Shown: piece after piece, positions 48,991 through 59,000 of the stretch
How the letters are laid out: each line of letters begins with the position of its first letter
Position numbering within the stretch: the stretch's first letter is position 1
Assembly (NCBI RefSeq): GCF_014323705.1
Contig: NZ_JABVEC010000042.1
Span: 1 to 64,000 of the forward strand
DNA length: 64,000 nucleotides
Direction: 5' to 3'
Source: Actinomadura alba
Lineage (GTDB): Bacteria > Actinomycetota > Actinomycetes > Streptosporangiales > Streptosporangiaceae
Made by a program: the position numbers and the translations under genes
The notes under the pieces: model-generated
What the model was told of the DNA's origin: nothing
Database searches by the model: none
What the model saw: the letters and a program-made list of their open reading frames with translations, nothing else

Positions 48991-51339
48991 ATGACGATCG
49001 AAGCCGACGAGCTCCGCCGCACCGACGCGTACTGGCGGGCGGCGAACTACCTGTCCGCGGGCCAGATCTATCTGCGGGACAACCCGCTACTGCATGAGCC
49101 GCTGCGACCTGAGCACATCAAGCCGCGGCTGCTCGGGCACTGGGGCACCTCGCCCGGCCTGAACTTCTGCTACGTGCACCTCAACCGGGTCATCAGGTCC
49201 GCCGACCTGAACATGATCTACATCATCGGGCCGGGCCACGGCGGGCCCGCGGCGGTCGCCAACGCCTGGCTGGAGGGCACCTACAGCGAGGTGTACCCGC
49301 ACGTGACCCGGGACGCCGCCGGGATGGCGCGGCTGTTCCTGCAGTTCTCCTATCCGGGCGGGATCCCGAGCCACGTGGCGCCCGAGACGCCCGGCTCGAT
49401 CCACGAGGGCGGTGAGCTCGGATACTCCCTCGCGCACGCCTACGGGGCGGCGTTCGACAACCCGGACCTCGTGGTGGCCTGCATCATCGGCGACGGCGAG
49501 GCCGAAACGGGCCCGCTGGCCACCAGCTGGCATTCCAACAAGTTCCTCGACCCGGTCGGCGACGGCGCGGTGCTGCCGATCCTGCATCTCAACGGCTACA
49601 AGATCGCCAACCCGACCGTACCGGCCCGCATCCCCGAGGCCGAACTCCTCTCCCTTCTCGAGGGGTACGGTCACAGCCCGATCGTCGTCGCAGGTGACGA
49701 CCCGCCCACGATGCACCGTGCGATGGCCGCCGCGCTCGACCGGGCGATCGCCGAGATCGCCGCCATCCAGCACCGGGCCCGGCGCGATGGAGTGACCGGA
49801 CGGCCGCGCTGGCCGATGATCGTGCTGCGTACGCCGAAGGGCTGGACCGGGCCGAAAGAGGTCGACGGGCGTCCGGTCGAAGGGACCTGGCGGGCCCATC
49901 AGGTGCCCCTCCCCGGGGTACGGGACAACCCCGACCACCTCGCGCAGCTTGAAGCGTGGCTGCGTTCGTACCGGCCCGAGGAGCTCTTCGACGCCGACGG
50001 GCGGCCGAACGCCGACCTGCTCGCGCTGCCGCCGGCCGGGCAACGACGGATGAGCGCGAACCCGCATGCCAACGGCGGCCTGCTGCTACGGGAGCTGACG
50101 CTGCCGGACTTCCGCCGTTACGCCGTCCCGGTCGACCGGCCGGGTACGACGTTCACCGAGCCCACCCGTGTGCTCGGCACATTCCTGCGTGACGTGATCA
50201 AGGCCAACCCCGACACATTCCGCCTCATGGGGCCGGACGAGACGGCCTCCAACCGGCTGCAGGCCGTCTTCGAGGCCACCGCACGCGTCTGGCAGGCCGA
50301 CCGGCTCCCCACCGACGAGCACCTGGCCCCGCGCGGCCGGGTGATGGAGGTGCTCAGCGAGCACCTGTGCCAGGGATGGCTGGAGGGCTACCTGCTGACC
50401 GGGCGGCACGGCCTGTTCAACTGCTACGAGGCGTTCATCCACATCGTCGACGCGATGTTCAACCAGCACGCCAAGTGGCTCGAGGCCTCCCGGAAGATCC
50501 CGTGGCGGCTTCCGGTGGCGTCCTTCAACTACCTGCTCTCCTCGCACGTGTGGCGGCAGGACCACAACGGCTTCACCCATCAGGACCCGGGCTTCCTCGA
50601 CGTGGTGATGAACAAGAAGCCGGAGATCATCCGCGTCTACCTGCCTCCGGACGCCAACACCCTGCTCTCGGTGGCCGACCATTGCCTGCGATCGCGCGAC
50701 TACGTCAACGTCGTCATCGCGGGCAAGCAGCCCGCGCTGAACTGGCTGCCCATGGAGCAGGCGATCCCGCACTGCGCCCGCGGCATCGGCGTCTGGGAAT
50801 GGGCCGGCACCGACGACGGCGCGGATCCCGACGTGGTCCTGGCCTGCGCCGGTGACATCCCGACCCTGGAGACCCTCGCCGCCGCCGACCTGCTCCGCCG
50901 GCATCTCCCCGACCTGCGAGTCAGGGTCGTCAACGTCGTGGACCTGATGCGGCTGCAGCCCGACACCGAGCATCCGCACGGCCTGAGCGACCGTCGGTTC
51001 GACATGCTCTTCACCACCGACAAGCCCATCATCTTCGCCTTCCACGGCTACCCCTACCTCATCCACCGGCTCACCTACCGGCGGAACGGCCATGAGAACA
51101 TCCACGTCCGCGGCTACAAGGAGGAGGGCACGACCACCACACCCTTCGACATGGTGATGCTCAACGACCTCGACCGCTTCCACCTCGTCATGGACGTCAT
51201 CGAGCGGCTTCCGCAGCTCGGCCCGCGCGCCACGTACGTACACCAGCTGATGGCCGACGCCAGGTTGCGCGCCCGTGCCCACACCCGCGAGCACGGTGCG
51301 GACGCCCCCGAGGTGGCGGAGTGGACATGGCCGCACTGA
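48991..51339 (+). CDS. xfp: Phosphoketolase
   Basis: 782 residues from ATG 48991. Complete phosphoketolase: YLSAGQIYLRDNPLL, the TPP-binding GPGHGGPAAVANAWLEGTYSE, SIHEGGELGYSLAHAYGAAFD, metal-binding GDGEAETGPLATSWHSNKF with HLNGYKIANPT, and the C-terminal FMN-free XFP region. It cleaves xylulose-5-phosphate and/or fructose-6-phosphate with phosphate to acetyl phosphate and glyceraldehyde-3-phosphate or erythrose-4-phosphate in the cytosol. The gene overlaps that of acetate kinase by 13 bases, so acetyl phosphate can be turned directly into acetate and ATP. In actinomycetes such pairs are tied to low-oxygen energy supply. Confidence 0.95.
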   Translation: MTIEADELRRTDAYWRAANYLSAGQIYLRDNPLLHEPLRPEHIKPRLLGHWGTSPGLNFCYVHLNRVIRSADLNMIYIIGPGHGGPAAVANAWLEGTYSEVYPHVTRDAAGMARLFLQFSYPGGIPSHVAPETPGSIHEGGELGYSLAHAYGAAFDNPDLVVACIIGDGEAETGPLATSWHSNKFLDPVGDGAVLPILHLNGYKIANPTVPARIPEAELLSLLEGYGHSPIVVAGDDPPTMHRAMAAALDRAIAEIAAIQHRARRDGVTGRPRWPMIVLRTPKGWTGPKEVDGRPVEGTWRAHQVPLPGVRDNPDHLAQLEAWLRSYRPEELFDADGRPNADLLALPPAGQRRMSANPHANGGLLLRELTLPDFRRYAVPVDRPGTTFTEPTRVLGTFLRDVIKANPDTFRLMGPDETASNRLQAVFEATARVWQADRLPTDEHLAPRGRVMEVLSEHLCQGWLEGYLLTGRHGLFNCYEAFIHIVDAMFNQHAKWLEASRKIPWRLPVASFNYLLSSHVWRQDHNGFTHQDPGFLDVVMNKKPEIIRVYLPPDANTLLSVADHCLRSRDYVNVVIAGKQPALNWLPMEQAIPHCARGIGVWEWAGTDDGADPDVVLACAGDIPTLETLAAADLLRRHLPDLRVRVVNVVDLMRLQPDTEHPHGLSDRRFDMLFTTDKPIIFAFHGYPYLIHRLTYRRNGHENIHVRGYKEEGTTTTPFDMVMLNDLDRFHLVMDVIERLPQLGPRATYVHQLMADARLRARAHTREHGADAPEVAEWTWPH

Positions 51340-52400
51340 CCCGGATCCTGACCGTCAACGCCGGCTCCAGCAGCCTCAAGCTGAGCCTGCTCGAAGGCGA
51401 CTCGCTCGTCGCCCGGCCCGCCGATCTCGGCGAGCTGCGCGGCCTGCCCGCCCCGGACGCCGTCGGGCACCGGATCGTCCACGGCGGTACGGAGTTCACC
51501 GTGCCCGTCCGCATCGACGACGACGTCGAACGGCGGCTGCGGTCGCTCACCGGCCTGGCGCCACTGCACCAGCCCAAGTCGATCGACGGCATCGACGCAG
51601 TCCGCCAGATCCTGCCGGGGATCCCCGAAGTGGCCTGCTTCGACACCGCCTTCCACGCCGGCCTACCCGCCGCCGCGGCCACCTATGCCATTCCCGCCGC
51701 CTGGCGGGACGAGTACGGGCTCCGCCGGTACGGGTTCCACGGCCTGTCCCACGCCTATGCCACCAGGCGAACCGGCGAACTGCTCGGCGCCGAACCCGAG
51801 GCGCTCCGCCTCGTCGTGTGCCATCTCGGGGCCGGGGCGTCCTTGTGCGCGGTGGCGCACGGGCGGTCCGTCGACACCACCATGGGCTTCACCCCGCTGG
51901 AAGGCCTGGTCATGGCCACCCGCTCCGGCAGCGTCGATCCCGGACTCCTGCTGTGGCTGCTGGAGCACGAGGGGATGCCGGCCGCCGCCCTCGCCGAGAC
52001 GTTGGAACACCGGTCCGGTCTGCTCGGCCTGGCCGGCACCGCCGACATGCGCGAGCTGCTCGGCAGCGACGCACCAGAGGCCCGGCTCGCCGTGGACGTC
52101 TACCTGCACCGGCTGAGCGCGCAGATCGCCGCGATGACGGCGTCCCTCGGCGGGCTCGACGCTCTGGTCTTCACCGGCGGCGTCGGCGAGAACGCCTCGC
52201 CGATACGGCACCGCGCGGCGGAAAGGCTCGCCTTCCTCGGCGTGCGGATCGACGCGGACCGCAACGATCGCGCCCGGACCGATGCCGACATCAGCGCGCC
52301 CGGCGCCGTCGTCCGGACCCTGGTCGTCACCGCCCGCGAAGACCTCGAGATCGCGGCCGGGACCCGGAGAGTTCTCGAAGATCCTGCCTCCTGGCTCTGA
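51327..52400 (+). CDS. ackA: Acetate kinase
   Basis: 357 residues from ATG 51327; the alternative GTG 51321 is too close to the ggcggag ribosome site. Acetokinase motifs: ILTVNAGSSSLKLSLLEG, GHRIVHGG, CFDTAFHAGLP, RYGFHGLSHAYA, HLGAGASLCAVAHG and VFTGGVGENASPIR. About 40 residues shorter than E. coli AckA, mostly in surface loops, as in other actinobacterial forms next to phosphoketolase. Transfers the phosphoryl group of acetyl phosphate to ADP. Confidence 0.94.
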   Translation: MAALTRILTVNAGSSSLKLSLLEGDSLVARPADLGELRGLPAPDAVGHRIVHGGTEFTVPVRIDDDVERRLRSLTGLAPLHQPKSIDGIDAVRQILPGIPEVACFDTAFHAGLPAAAATYAIPAAWRDEYGLRRYGFHGLSHAYATRRTGELLGAEPEALRLVVCHLGAGASLCAVAHGRSVDTTMGFTPLEGLVMATRSGSVDPGLLLWLLEHEGMPAAALAETLEHRSGLLGLAGTADMRELLGSDAPEARLAVDVYLHRLSAQIAAMTASLGGLDALVFTGGVGENASPIRHRAAERLAFLGVRIDADRNDRARTDADISAPGAVVRTLVVTAREDLEIAAGTRRVLEDPASWL

Positions 52401-52531
52401 AGCCGCCGGACGCCTTCCCGCCGTCGCCGTCAGGGGCCCGAGGACCAAGGTCCCGCGTAGCCGGGCCACTCGCACCTCACGGCCATGTCCCGGACGGATG
52501 AAGGTGGAAGTCGACAATGAGGAGGTCGGTC

Positions 52532-52954
52532 ATGCCGGTCATACCCGGACCCAGGTACGTACTCATCGGTTTCAGCGGATCACCGAATTCATACGCCGCG
52601 CTGAATCGCGCGGCCGCCGAGGCCCAGAAGCGTCACGCTCGCCTGGACGTGGTCAGGGTCATTCCGGCGACGGGGGGCCGGCTGCGCACACCGGCCGCCT
52701 GGCTACGCCTGCGCAACGACGTCGCACGGGTGCTCCCGCGCACGCAGCACCTCACCACCCGCCTGCGCATCGCTCGCGGAGACGTCGCCACCGAACTGAA
52801 CCGGCTGGCCCGACGTGCGGACGTGCTCTTCCTCGGCGCACGCCAGACCTCCGCGGCCGCGAATCCGCTCGGCGGCGCGACCGTGCACGCCCTCCTCTCC
52901 TCCTCACCCTGCCATGTGGTCATCTGCGAAGGGCAGAGCAGGCAGGACGCCTGA
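52532..52954 (+). CDS. Universal stress protein family protein
   Basis: 140 residues from ATG 52532, six bases after aggagg (an ATG at 52517 lies before that site). Single USP fold: YVLIGFSGSPNSYAALNRAAAEAQKRHARLDVVRVIPA at the start and LNRLARRADVLFLGAR, GGATVHALLSSSPCHVVIC at the end. The G-x2-G-x9-G(S/T) ATP motif is only partly present, so ATP binding is uncertain. Follows acetate kinase by 131 bases. Confidence 0.82.
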   Translation: MPVIPGPRYVLIGFSGSPNSYAALNRAAAEAQKRHARLDVVRVIPATGGRLRTPAAWLRLRNDVARVLPRTQHLTTRLRIARGDVATELNRLARRADVLFLGARQTSAAANPLGGATVHALLSSSPCHVVICEGQSRQDA

Positions 52955-52994
52955 ACGATGCCGAGACCGTACGAGGACCACTGTCTCCTTCACG

Positions 52995-53009
52995 GTCGCG
53001 GATCGCGAC
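52995..53009 (+). terminator. Weak hairpin after the stress protein gene
   Basis: gtcgcg-gat-cgcgac, a six-base stem between convergent genes. Confidence 0.3.
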
Positions 53010-53057
53010 TCTGGAACAGCCGCATGCGGTGGACGGGCCGAGAGAATCGCCCTCCGA

Positions 53058-54065
53058 TCAGAGTTCTCTTCTGATCACGTCGGCGGAACTCCGGCGCACG
53101 CCGCCCGGCATCCCGCCGCCCGGCATCCCGCCGGCCACACCCAGGCGCATGATCATTTGAGGGTGGGCGCCGCCGCAGAATCGAGAGCGGATGAACTCCC
53201 GCAACTCGGGGACCTCCAGCGCCTGGGTGTGGAAGGCGGCCGATACGTTCGCCTCCGCCGCGCGCAGCAGTACGCATTGCAGGGCTTGACCGCAGCGCAG
53301 CCAGTCGGCTCGCGTGTCCTCACGGGTCACCAGCAGCGCCACCACGCCGACGGCCCTGCCCGCACCGCCCCCGGGCCGGCCCCAGCCCTTACCTCGCGCG
53401 TAATCACGTGTCGCGAAGTCGGGACCGATCTGCTCTGGTTCCCGCGGATAGGCGTCGTCCCGTACGCCGTCCGATCGCAAGCGCCCAGGGGGCGGGCTCC
53501 AGCGGGCCAGTTCCGCGACATAGTCCGGGCTCTGCCGCTGGATCTGCTCCGCGGCCTTGGTCAACGCGGCCAGCGCCGTCCGGGTCCCCGAGTCCGTCAC
53601 GACACGAAGTGCCGAGCCTTCGTTGGAGGCGACGACGCCCAGCCGCCGTGGCAGGCCCACTGGCAGCCGGGCGGACGAGAACCCACCGCGGTGGGTACGG
53701 CGCCGCCTGATCTGAGCGTAGGCCCGGCTCTCCTCCTCGAGGGCCGGTTGAGGTGGCCCGACGCTCACCTCGGCCACCAGCGCCGGCCGCTCCGGATCAG
53801 CGAACGTCCGCACCAGCGGCACGTGCCCCAGCTGCCGGACGGCCAGGCGCAGGGTGTAGAGCGCCGCTCCGCAGCTGATGAACATCTCCCTACCGTCCGG
53901 ATCGGCGACGTCCAGCCGACGATCGGTGTCCGCGTGCAGCATGACGGTCAGGTCCCGCGTCTCGAACCACCATGGCTGGGTGTTGTGGACGGACGGCGCC
54001 CACACCGCGGCGTCGACGAGCGACCGCACGATCTTCTGCCGCTCCAGAGCGTCCGTGGTGTTCAT
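53058..54065 (-). CDS. Acg-like nitroreductase-family protein
   Basis: 335 residues from ATG 54065. Resembles Mycobacterium Acg (Rv2032)-type proteins: VRSLVDAAVWAPSVHNTQPWWFETRD, the MFISCGAALYTLRLAVRQLGH segment, RRRRTHRGGFSS, DWLRCGQALQCVLLRAAEANVSAAF and HPQMIMRLG. These are fused two-domain nitroreductase relatives that hold FMN deep inside and are induced on hypoxia in mycobacteria. The Gly-Gly-Met-Pro repeat near the end is a local oddity. Convergent with the phosphoketolase-stress gene group. Confidence 0.85.
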   Translation of the reverse strand: MNTTDALERQKIVRSLVDAAVWAPSVHNTQPWWFETRDLTVMLHADTDRRLDVADPDGREMFISCGAALYTLRLAVRQLGHVPLVRTFADPERPALVAEVSVGPPQPALEEESRAYAQIRRRRTHRGGFSSARLPVGLPRRLGVVASNEGSALRVVTDSGTRTALAALTKAAEQIQRQSPDYVAELARWSPPPGRLRSDGVRDDAYPREPEQIGPDFATRDYARGKGWGRPGGGAGRAVGVVALLVTREDTRADWLRCGQALQCVLLRAAEANVSAAFHTQALEVPELREFIRSRFCGGAHPQMIMRLGVAGGMPGGGMPGGVRRSSADVIRREL

Positions 54066-54137
54066 ACCGTCTCCTCGCCGATCCGGGCCTCCAGACTTCC
54101 AACCGACCAGCGGGCGCTCGGATGCCGACAGAGACGA

Positions 54138-54159
54138 AGGTCCCGACGATCAGGGACCT
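54138..54159. promoter_or_regulatory. Inverted repeat upstream of the Acg-like gene
   Basis: aggtccc-N8-gggacct, perfect seven-base arms, 73 bases before the start of the Acg-like gene. It resembles the half-sites of the DosR/DevR box but in reversed order, so I do not call it one. Confidence 0.4.
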
Positions 54160-54219
54160 CCGACCGGCCCGAACCTCGCCGCCGACTTCAGAAAGCCCAG
54201 CGACAGCCGGGCGAGCGGC

Positions 54220-54252
54220 CCGCCGGTTCCGGTGGTGGCCGGGAACCGGCGG
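54220..54252 (-). terminator. Hairpin terminator after the DUF839 gene
   Basis: ccgccggttcc (54220-54230) pairs with ggaaccggcgg (54242-54252), 11-base loop, just past the minus-strand stop at 54269. Confidence 0.6.
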
Positions 54253-54268
54253 ACCTCGCCGACACGGG

Positions 54269-55429
54269 TCAGTTCCGGAAGGGGCCCGTCACGCAGTAGG
54301 TGATGCCGCCGGAAGAGGAGCCCGACGTGCCGCGCTGGGAGGAGAAGTAGAGCCGGTCGCCGGCGGGGTTGAACGCCGGACCGGTGATCTCTGAGGAGCC
54401 CTGGCCGTTGATCCGCAGGAATACCGAGATCTTGTCGTCCGGCGTGATCATGCAGATCTCCATGTTGCCGCCGTCCTCCGCGACGTAGAGATCGCCCGAG
54501 CCGGCACCGGTGATGTTGTCCACCCCGGTCAGCGGGGCCGGGCCGGGGTTGACAAGGTTGTCGTCGTAGGCGAGCTCGTAGGTGCTGTCGGCCAGGTTCA
54601 CCCGCCAGGCGCGGTTGTCGCCCTTGGTGGTGAACCAGACGGTGTCGTCGGCGTTGTAGCAGCCCTCACCGCCGTTGAACCGCTTGGCACCGGAGACCTG
54701 CTGTCGCGTCGCGGTGGGAGATCCGTCCGGGTCGGGAACGTTGGCCCAGGTGAAGGAACCGGAGGTGGCGGTACCGGCCCTGAGGACTTGCAGCGTGCCC
54801 GACGACAGGTCGCCCCACGTGGACGGGACGAAGCGGTAGAAGCAGCCGTCGCTCTTGTCCTCGGTGAGGTAGAACACCCGGCGGACCGGGTCGGCCGCCG
54901 CCGCCTCGTGTGTGAACCGGCCCATGGCCGGCCGGGCGACCGCGGTGCCGCCGAAGGGGTAGGTCTCCCAGACCCGGCCGGTGTCGGTCTCCTCGCAGGA
55001 CAGCCAGGTGTTCCAGGGAGTCGCGCCGCCCGCGCAGTTGCGGGCCGTACCGCTGAGGATGCGGAAGGCCGAGGTGACGGCGCCGCCGGAGGTGAAACGG
55101 ATCGCGGAGGCGCCACCTGCTGCGCCGTCCAGCTCGGCGTTGGACACGTAGATCCAGCCGCTCCCGTCGGCGAAGCACGCCCCACCGTCGGGTGCGCCGT
55201 GCCAGGTGTAGGACGTGCCGGGGACGGTCTGCCCTGATCGGGCGACGATCTGGCTGGTGAAGCCGGCCGGCAACAGGATGCCGTTGGCGTCGGCGGTGCG
55301 GAGTGGTCCGTACGGGCTGGGAGCGTTCTGCGCGGGCGCGGCGAGGGCGGCGTTCTGCCAGAGGCTTCCGGAGAAGGCCACGGCTCCCGCGCCTACGGCG
55401 GAGGCCCGGAGGAAGGTACGGCGTTCCAT
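54269..55429 (-). CDS. TAT-exported DUF839/PhoX-like protein
   Basis: 386 residues from ATG 55429. MERRTFLRASAVGAGAVAFSG is a twin-arginine signal. The mature part is a propeller of the alkaline-phosphatase PhoX/DUF839 kind: SYTWHGAPDGGACFADGSGWIYVSNAE, TPWNTWLSCEET, GRFTHEAAAADPVRRVFYLTED, DGCFYRFVP, GGEGCYNADDTVWFTTKG and NITGAGSGDLYVAEDGGN. The Glu and Asp residues that hold calcium and iron in PhoX (CEET, HEAA, EG) are present, so metal-dependent phosphatase activity is possible but the protein is shorter than full PhoX. Preceded by a copy of the 110-bp repeat. Confidence 0.82.
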   Translation of the reverse strand: MERRTFLRASAVGAGAVAFSGSLWQNAALAAPAQNAPSPYGPLRTADANGILLPAGFTSQIVARSGQTVPGTSYTWHGAPDGGACFADGSGWIYVSNAELDGAAGGASAIRFTSGGAVTSAFRILSGTARNCAGGATPWNTWLSCEETDTGRVWETYPFGGTAVARPAMGRFTHEAAAADPVRRVFYLTEDKSDGCFYRFVPSTWGDLSSGTLQVLRAGTATSGSFTWANVPDPDGSPTATRQQVSGAKRFNGGEGCYNADDTVWFTTKGDNRAWRVNLADSTYELAYDDNLVNPGPAPLTGVDNITGAGSGDLYVAEDGGNMEICMITPDDKISVFLRINGQGSSEITGPAFNPAGDRLYFSSQRGTSGSSSGGITYCVTGPFRN

Positions 55430-55445
55430 CGGCGATGTCTCCTGA

Positions 55446-55555
55446 CGGGGGTAGGAGGACGATCCGTCGCCGCAACTTCGCCAACGCCGAGGAAGACGGG
55501 CGGACCTCCGGCCGCTCGCCCGGTGAACGCTGGATGGCCACGCGCTGACGGCGCC
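55446..55555. repeat. 110-bp dispersed repeat, copy A
   Basis: Matches 59559-59668 at 108 of 110 positions in the same orientation. It starts cgggggtaggaggacgatcc and ends gctgacggcgcc. One minus-strand frame inside both copies reads MAIQRSPGERPEVRPSS, but it does not continue as a gene. No terminal inverted repeats found. Confidence 0.9.
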
Positions 55556-55599
55556 CCGCCGTCCGCCGAATGCGCGCGTGCCGCGCGTCACCGATGCCA

Positions 55600-55945
55600 C
55601 GAAAGAGGAATCGACGGACGTCGGTCCGCTCCAGGCTCCGACGCGTTCGAGGGCTGGGAGAAACTGGTCGTAGAAGCTGACCTTGAGCTCAAGTGCCCGT
55701 TCCTCCACCTCCTTGAAGGAGTCGGTCGATGCCTCGCGGGCGAGAAGTTCAGTCATCCGCGTGGCCAGGCGGTCGGAGTGGGTGGCGGACATACGGACAC
55801 GGTCGCGAGCGAGTGCGCCTTCGCGTCGTGGACGTGGTGCGGGTAGTAGAAGCGTGAAAGGTTCTCACCATTGCGCGTCAGTGAAGGCCCCATCCGCTCC
55901 CACAACCGCCCGTACTCGACGGAGACCAGTACCTCATTAGGCCGC
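55600..55945 (-). pseudogene. Broken gene of unknown family
   Basis: Two protein-like pieces in different frames: EVLVSVEYGRLWERMG and NLSRFYYPHHVHDAKAH (about 55945-55800), then SDRLATRMTELLAREAST and FKEVEERALELKVSFYDQ (about 55792-55640). No start codon precedes the first piece, and the second fades out toward repeat copy A. So the gene has lost its 5' end, a frame and probably its 3' end. I do not recognise the family. Confidence 0.4.
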
Positions 55946-56081
55946 CCCCATCACGTCGACCGTTCAGGCCGCCCGCCGAAGCGCCCCGGTCGCACCCTCC
56001 CGCGAATGAGGCGCCCCCGCCCCGAACTGCTTGACCGAAAACGCGGTGGAATGTCGGCAGGGGCCCGTACGGTGTGGCGCC

Positions 56082-59000
56082 ATGAGTGATCATCTCCGGG
56101 CGCTGCCCGACGAGGACAGCATGGTCGTCCCGAAGCACTGGGGTCGCCGGATCCATCCCCGGCGCGGCGGGATCCCCGGGCCTAAGATCAAGCCGGACAC
56201 GGCCGCGGAGAAGTCGATCGCGCAGTTCGTCGAGGCGGCCCAGAAGGACGTCGAACGCGTCCTCGGCGCCCCGAAGACCGACCCGGAGCTTGTCGCCGCG
56301 GCACGCGCCCACCTGGGGGGCGACCCGGATCCGCGCGGCGCGGCCGTCCTGGCGCTGATCGCGAGAGGCCGGAGGGTCTGGCCCGGGTTCTACGAGGATC
56401 TGGTGGACGCGTGGGCCTTCGCGCACGGTGTCGTGTTCGCCGCGTGCGCGCAGACCGAGATGGCCGGCCTGGACGCGCAGACCGATCAAGGGCCGGGCGG
56501 TGGAACGTGGACGCGGACGGTACGGCCCGTCCGGCCGGACGAGCGCCGTTGCGCGGGCGTCTCTAAGGCGGATCGGCGCGTCCGTTCGTTCCTGGCCGCC
56601 GCGACCGACGATGAGTACGCCGAGGCGGTCGAACGGCTCGGCGAGCGCCGCACCCTGTTCGCCCAGCGGGTCCTGACGGCCTACCTGGTCCCGACGCGCC
56701 AGGACTGGGTGACCAAGCTCTGTGAGGATCCGGACGGCGTGCCGCGCAACTTCCTGCTGCCCTCGCTCGGCTCCCCCGAGCAGCTCGAACTGCTCGGACC
56801 CGGCTGGACGCGGCTGACCCTTCCCGACTGCTTCTACCCGGAGCTCCTCCGCGCGTTCGCGGAGGGCGTCGGACCGGCCGTCGCGCCGCTCATGGTGAAC
56901 GCGCTGGATCGGATGATGGACTCCGCGCCGCGCCGTAAGGGGCTGCTGGACGTGCTGGGCGCCCTGCCGTCCGACGAGGCGTTCCGCGCGCTGGTCGAAC
57001 GGCGCGCCAACAAGCACATCAGCGCCGAGCTGATGAAGGCGATGAGTCGGTTCCCGGTACGGGCGCTGCGCGAACTGGCCGCCGCCGGGGCGACCGACCT
57101 GCTCGACGAGCACGTGAAGGGGAGCCGTGAGCTGGCCGAGGCCGCCCTGCCGGTGCTTCCCGACGCGGCCCGCGAGGCGGTCGAACGGGTCGTGGGAAGC
57201 ACGGCCGGGGTGGCGGTGGCGGCCCCGGAGGAGCTGCCCGCCCTCCTGGTCGATCCGCCGTGGGCCCGCCCGCGGAAGAAGCCGAAGCCCGTCGCCGTCG
57301 AAGGGCTGACCGTCCCGGACCGGCGCGCTGTCCGCTGGGGGCCGTGCAGGTACGGTTTCGCCGGGCAGAGCGAGCGGGACGACTGGGCGAGAGAACATGT
57401 GATGTATCCGTCCGACCTGGTGGGAAACGGCGACGGCAATCACGTCGGGCGACCTCCGGTGTGCGAACGGAGCCCGCGGTGGGAGAGGTACGCCGAGAAC
57501 TTCGCGGCCGGGCGGCTGTCCGGCAGGTTCCAGCTCGGCGTGCTCATGTTGGGCCCGGACGAGCTGACCAGGCCGCTGCTGGCCGGCTGGACCCTGGACG
57601 ACCCGTACAACAGCACCGACCGTCCGGAGCGATGGTGCCCCATCCTCGCCGCCCGGTACGAGCTGGACGCCCTGCCGATCGTGCTCCCGTACGCCAAGAG
57701 CGAGCCGCCGAAGCACGGCTGGCTGCTCGTCCCGTTCCTGACCGCCGAGGTGGCGGCGCTGATGGCCGACTGGCTCGTACGGCTCAAGAAGGCGCGCAAG
57801 TACGCGGAGGCATGGCTGTCCCGCCACGGGGCGGACGCGGTGCCGCTGCTGGTGCCCGCCGCTCTCGGCAAGGCCGGCCCCCCGCGGCGGGCCGCCGAGG
57901 GCGCCCTCCGGCATCTGGCCGGTGAGCTGGGCGGTCCGGCGGTCGTCGAGGCGTCCCGCGAGCACGGGGACGAGGCCGCCCGGGCGGTGGAGGCACTGCT
58001 GGCCACCGAGCAGCCGGACGCGCCCCAGGCCCCGCGGCTCCCGGCCTGGGCGGACCCGGCGCTGCTACCACAGATCCTGTTGAAGGACCGGCGGCGCGCC
58101 CTGCCGGAATCGGCCGTCCGGCACGTGCTGACGATCCTGACGATGTCCACGCCCGAAGAACCGCACCCCGGCGCGGCCGACGTCCAGGAGGCCTCCGACG
58201 CCGCCTCGCTGGCCGCCTTCACCTGGGAGCTGTTCGTACGCTGGCGCGACCACGGCGAACGGGCCGCCGACGCTTGGGCGCTCACCGCACTGGGCCCGTT
58301 CGGCGACGACGAGGCCGCGCGCCGCCTCGCGCCACTCATCCACGCCTGGCCGGGAGAGAACGGTCACCCCAAGGCCGTCAGAGGCGTGGACGCGCTGGTG
58401 CGGATGGGTTCCGAGACGGCGCTGATGCAGCTCGACGCCATCGCGCGCAAGGCGAAGTTCGGTGCCCTCCAGGAGCACGCGGAGTGGAAGATGGGGGAGG
58501 TCGCCGACGGGCTCGGCCTCACCGGTGAGCAGCTGGCCGACCGCCTCGTCCCGTCCTTCGGGCTGGACACCGACGGAGGCATGACACTCGACTACGGTCC
58601 GCGCCGGTTCCGGGTGGGCTTCGACGAGGCGCTCAAGCCCTACGTGACCGACGCGGACGGCCGGCGGCTCAAGGCCCTGCCCAAGCCGGGAGCCAAGGAC
58701 GACTCCGCGCTCGCCCCCGCCGCGTACCGCGCGTTCGGCGAGCTGAAGAAGGACGTGCGGACGATCGCCGGCGACCAGGTCAAGCGGCTCGAACGGGCGA
58801 TGGTCAGCGGCCGTACCTGGACGCTCGAGGAGTTCGGCGACCTGTTCGTCCGGCACCCGTTGGTCTGGCACATCGCCCGGCGGCTGGTGTGGACGTGCGA
58901 CGGCGTGCCGTTCCGCCTGGCCGAGGACCGCACGTTCGCCGACCTCGCGGACGAGACCCTGACACCAGGGCCGGACGCCGTGATCGCCCTGTCGCATCCG

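Larger units (their letters stand above)
55430..56081. other. Gap with repeat copy and broken gene
   Basis: 652 bases between the DUF839 and DUF4132 genes: repeat copy A (55446-55555), a broken minus-strand gene (55600-55945) and a divergent promoter zone. Nothing else supported. Confidence 0.6.

Noticed and set aside
54138..54159. DosR/DevR box before the Acg-like gene
   Set aside because: Half-sites are ggtccc then gggacc, the reverse order of the known gggac...gtccc box, so kept only as an inverted repeat.
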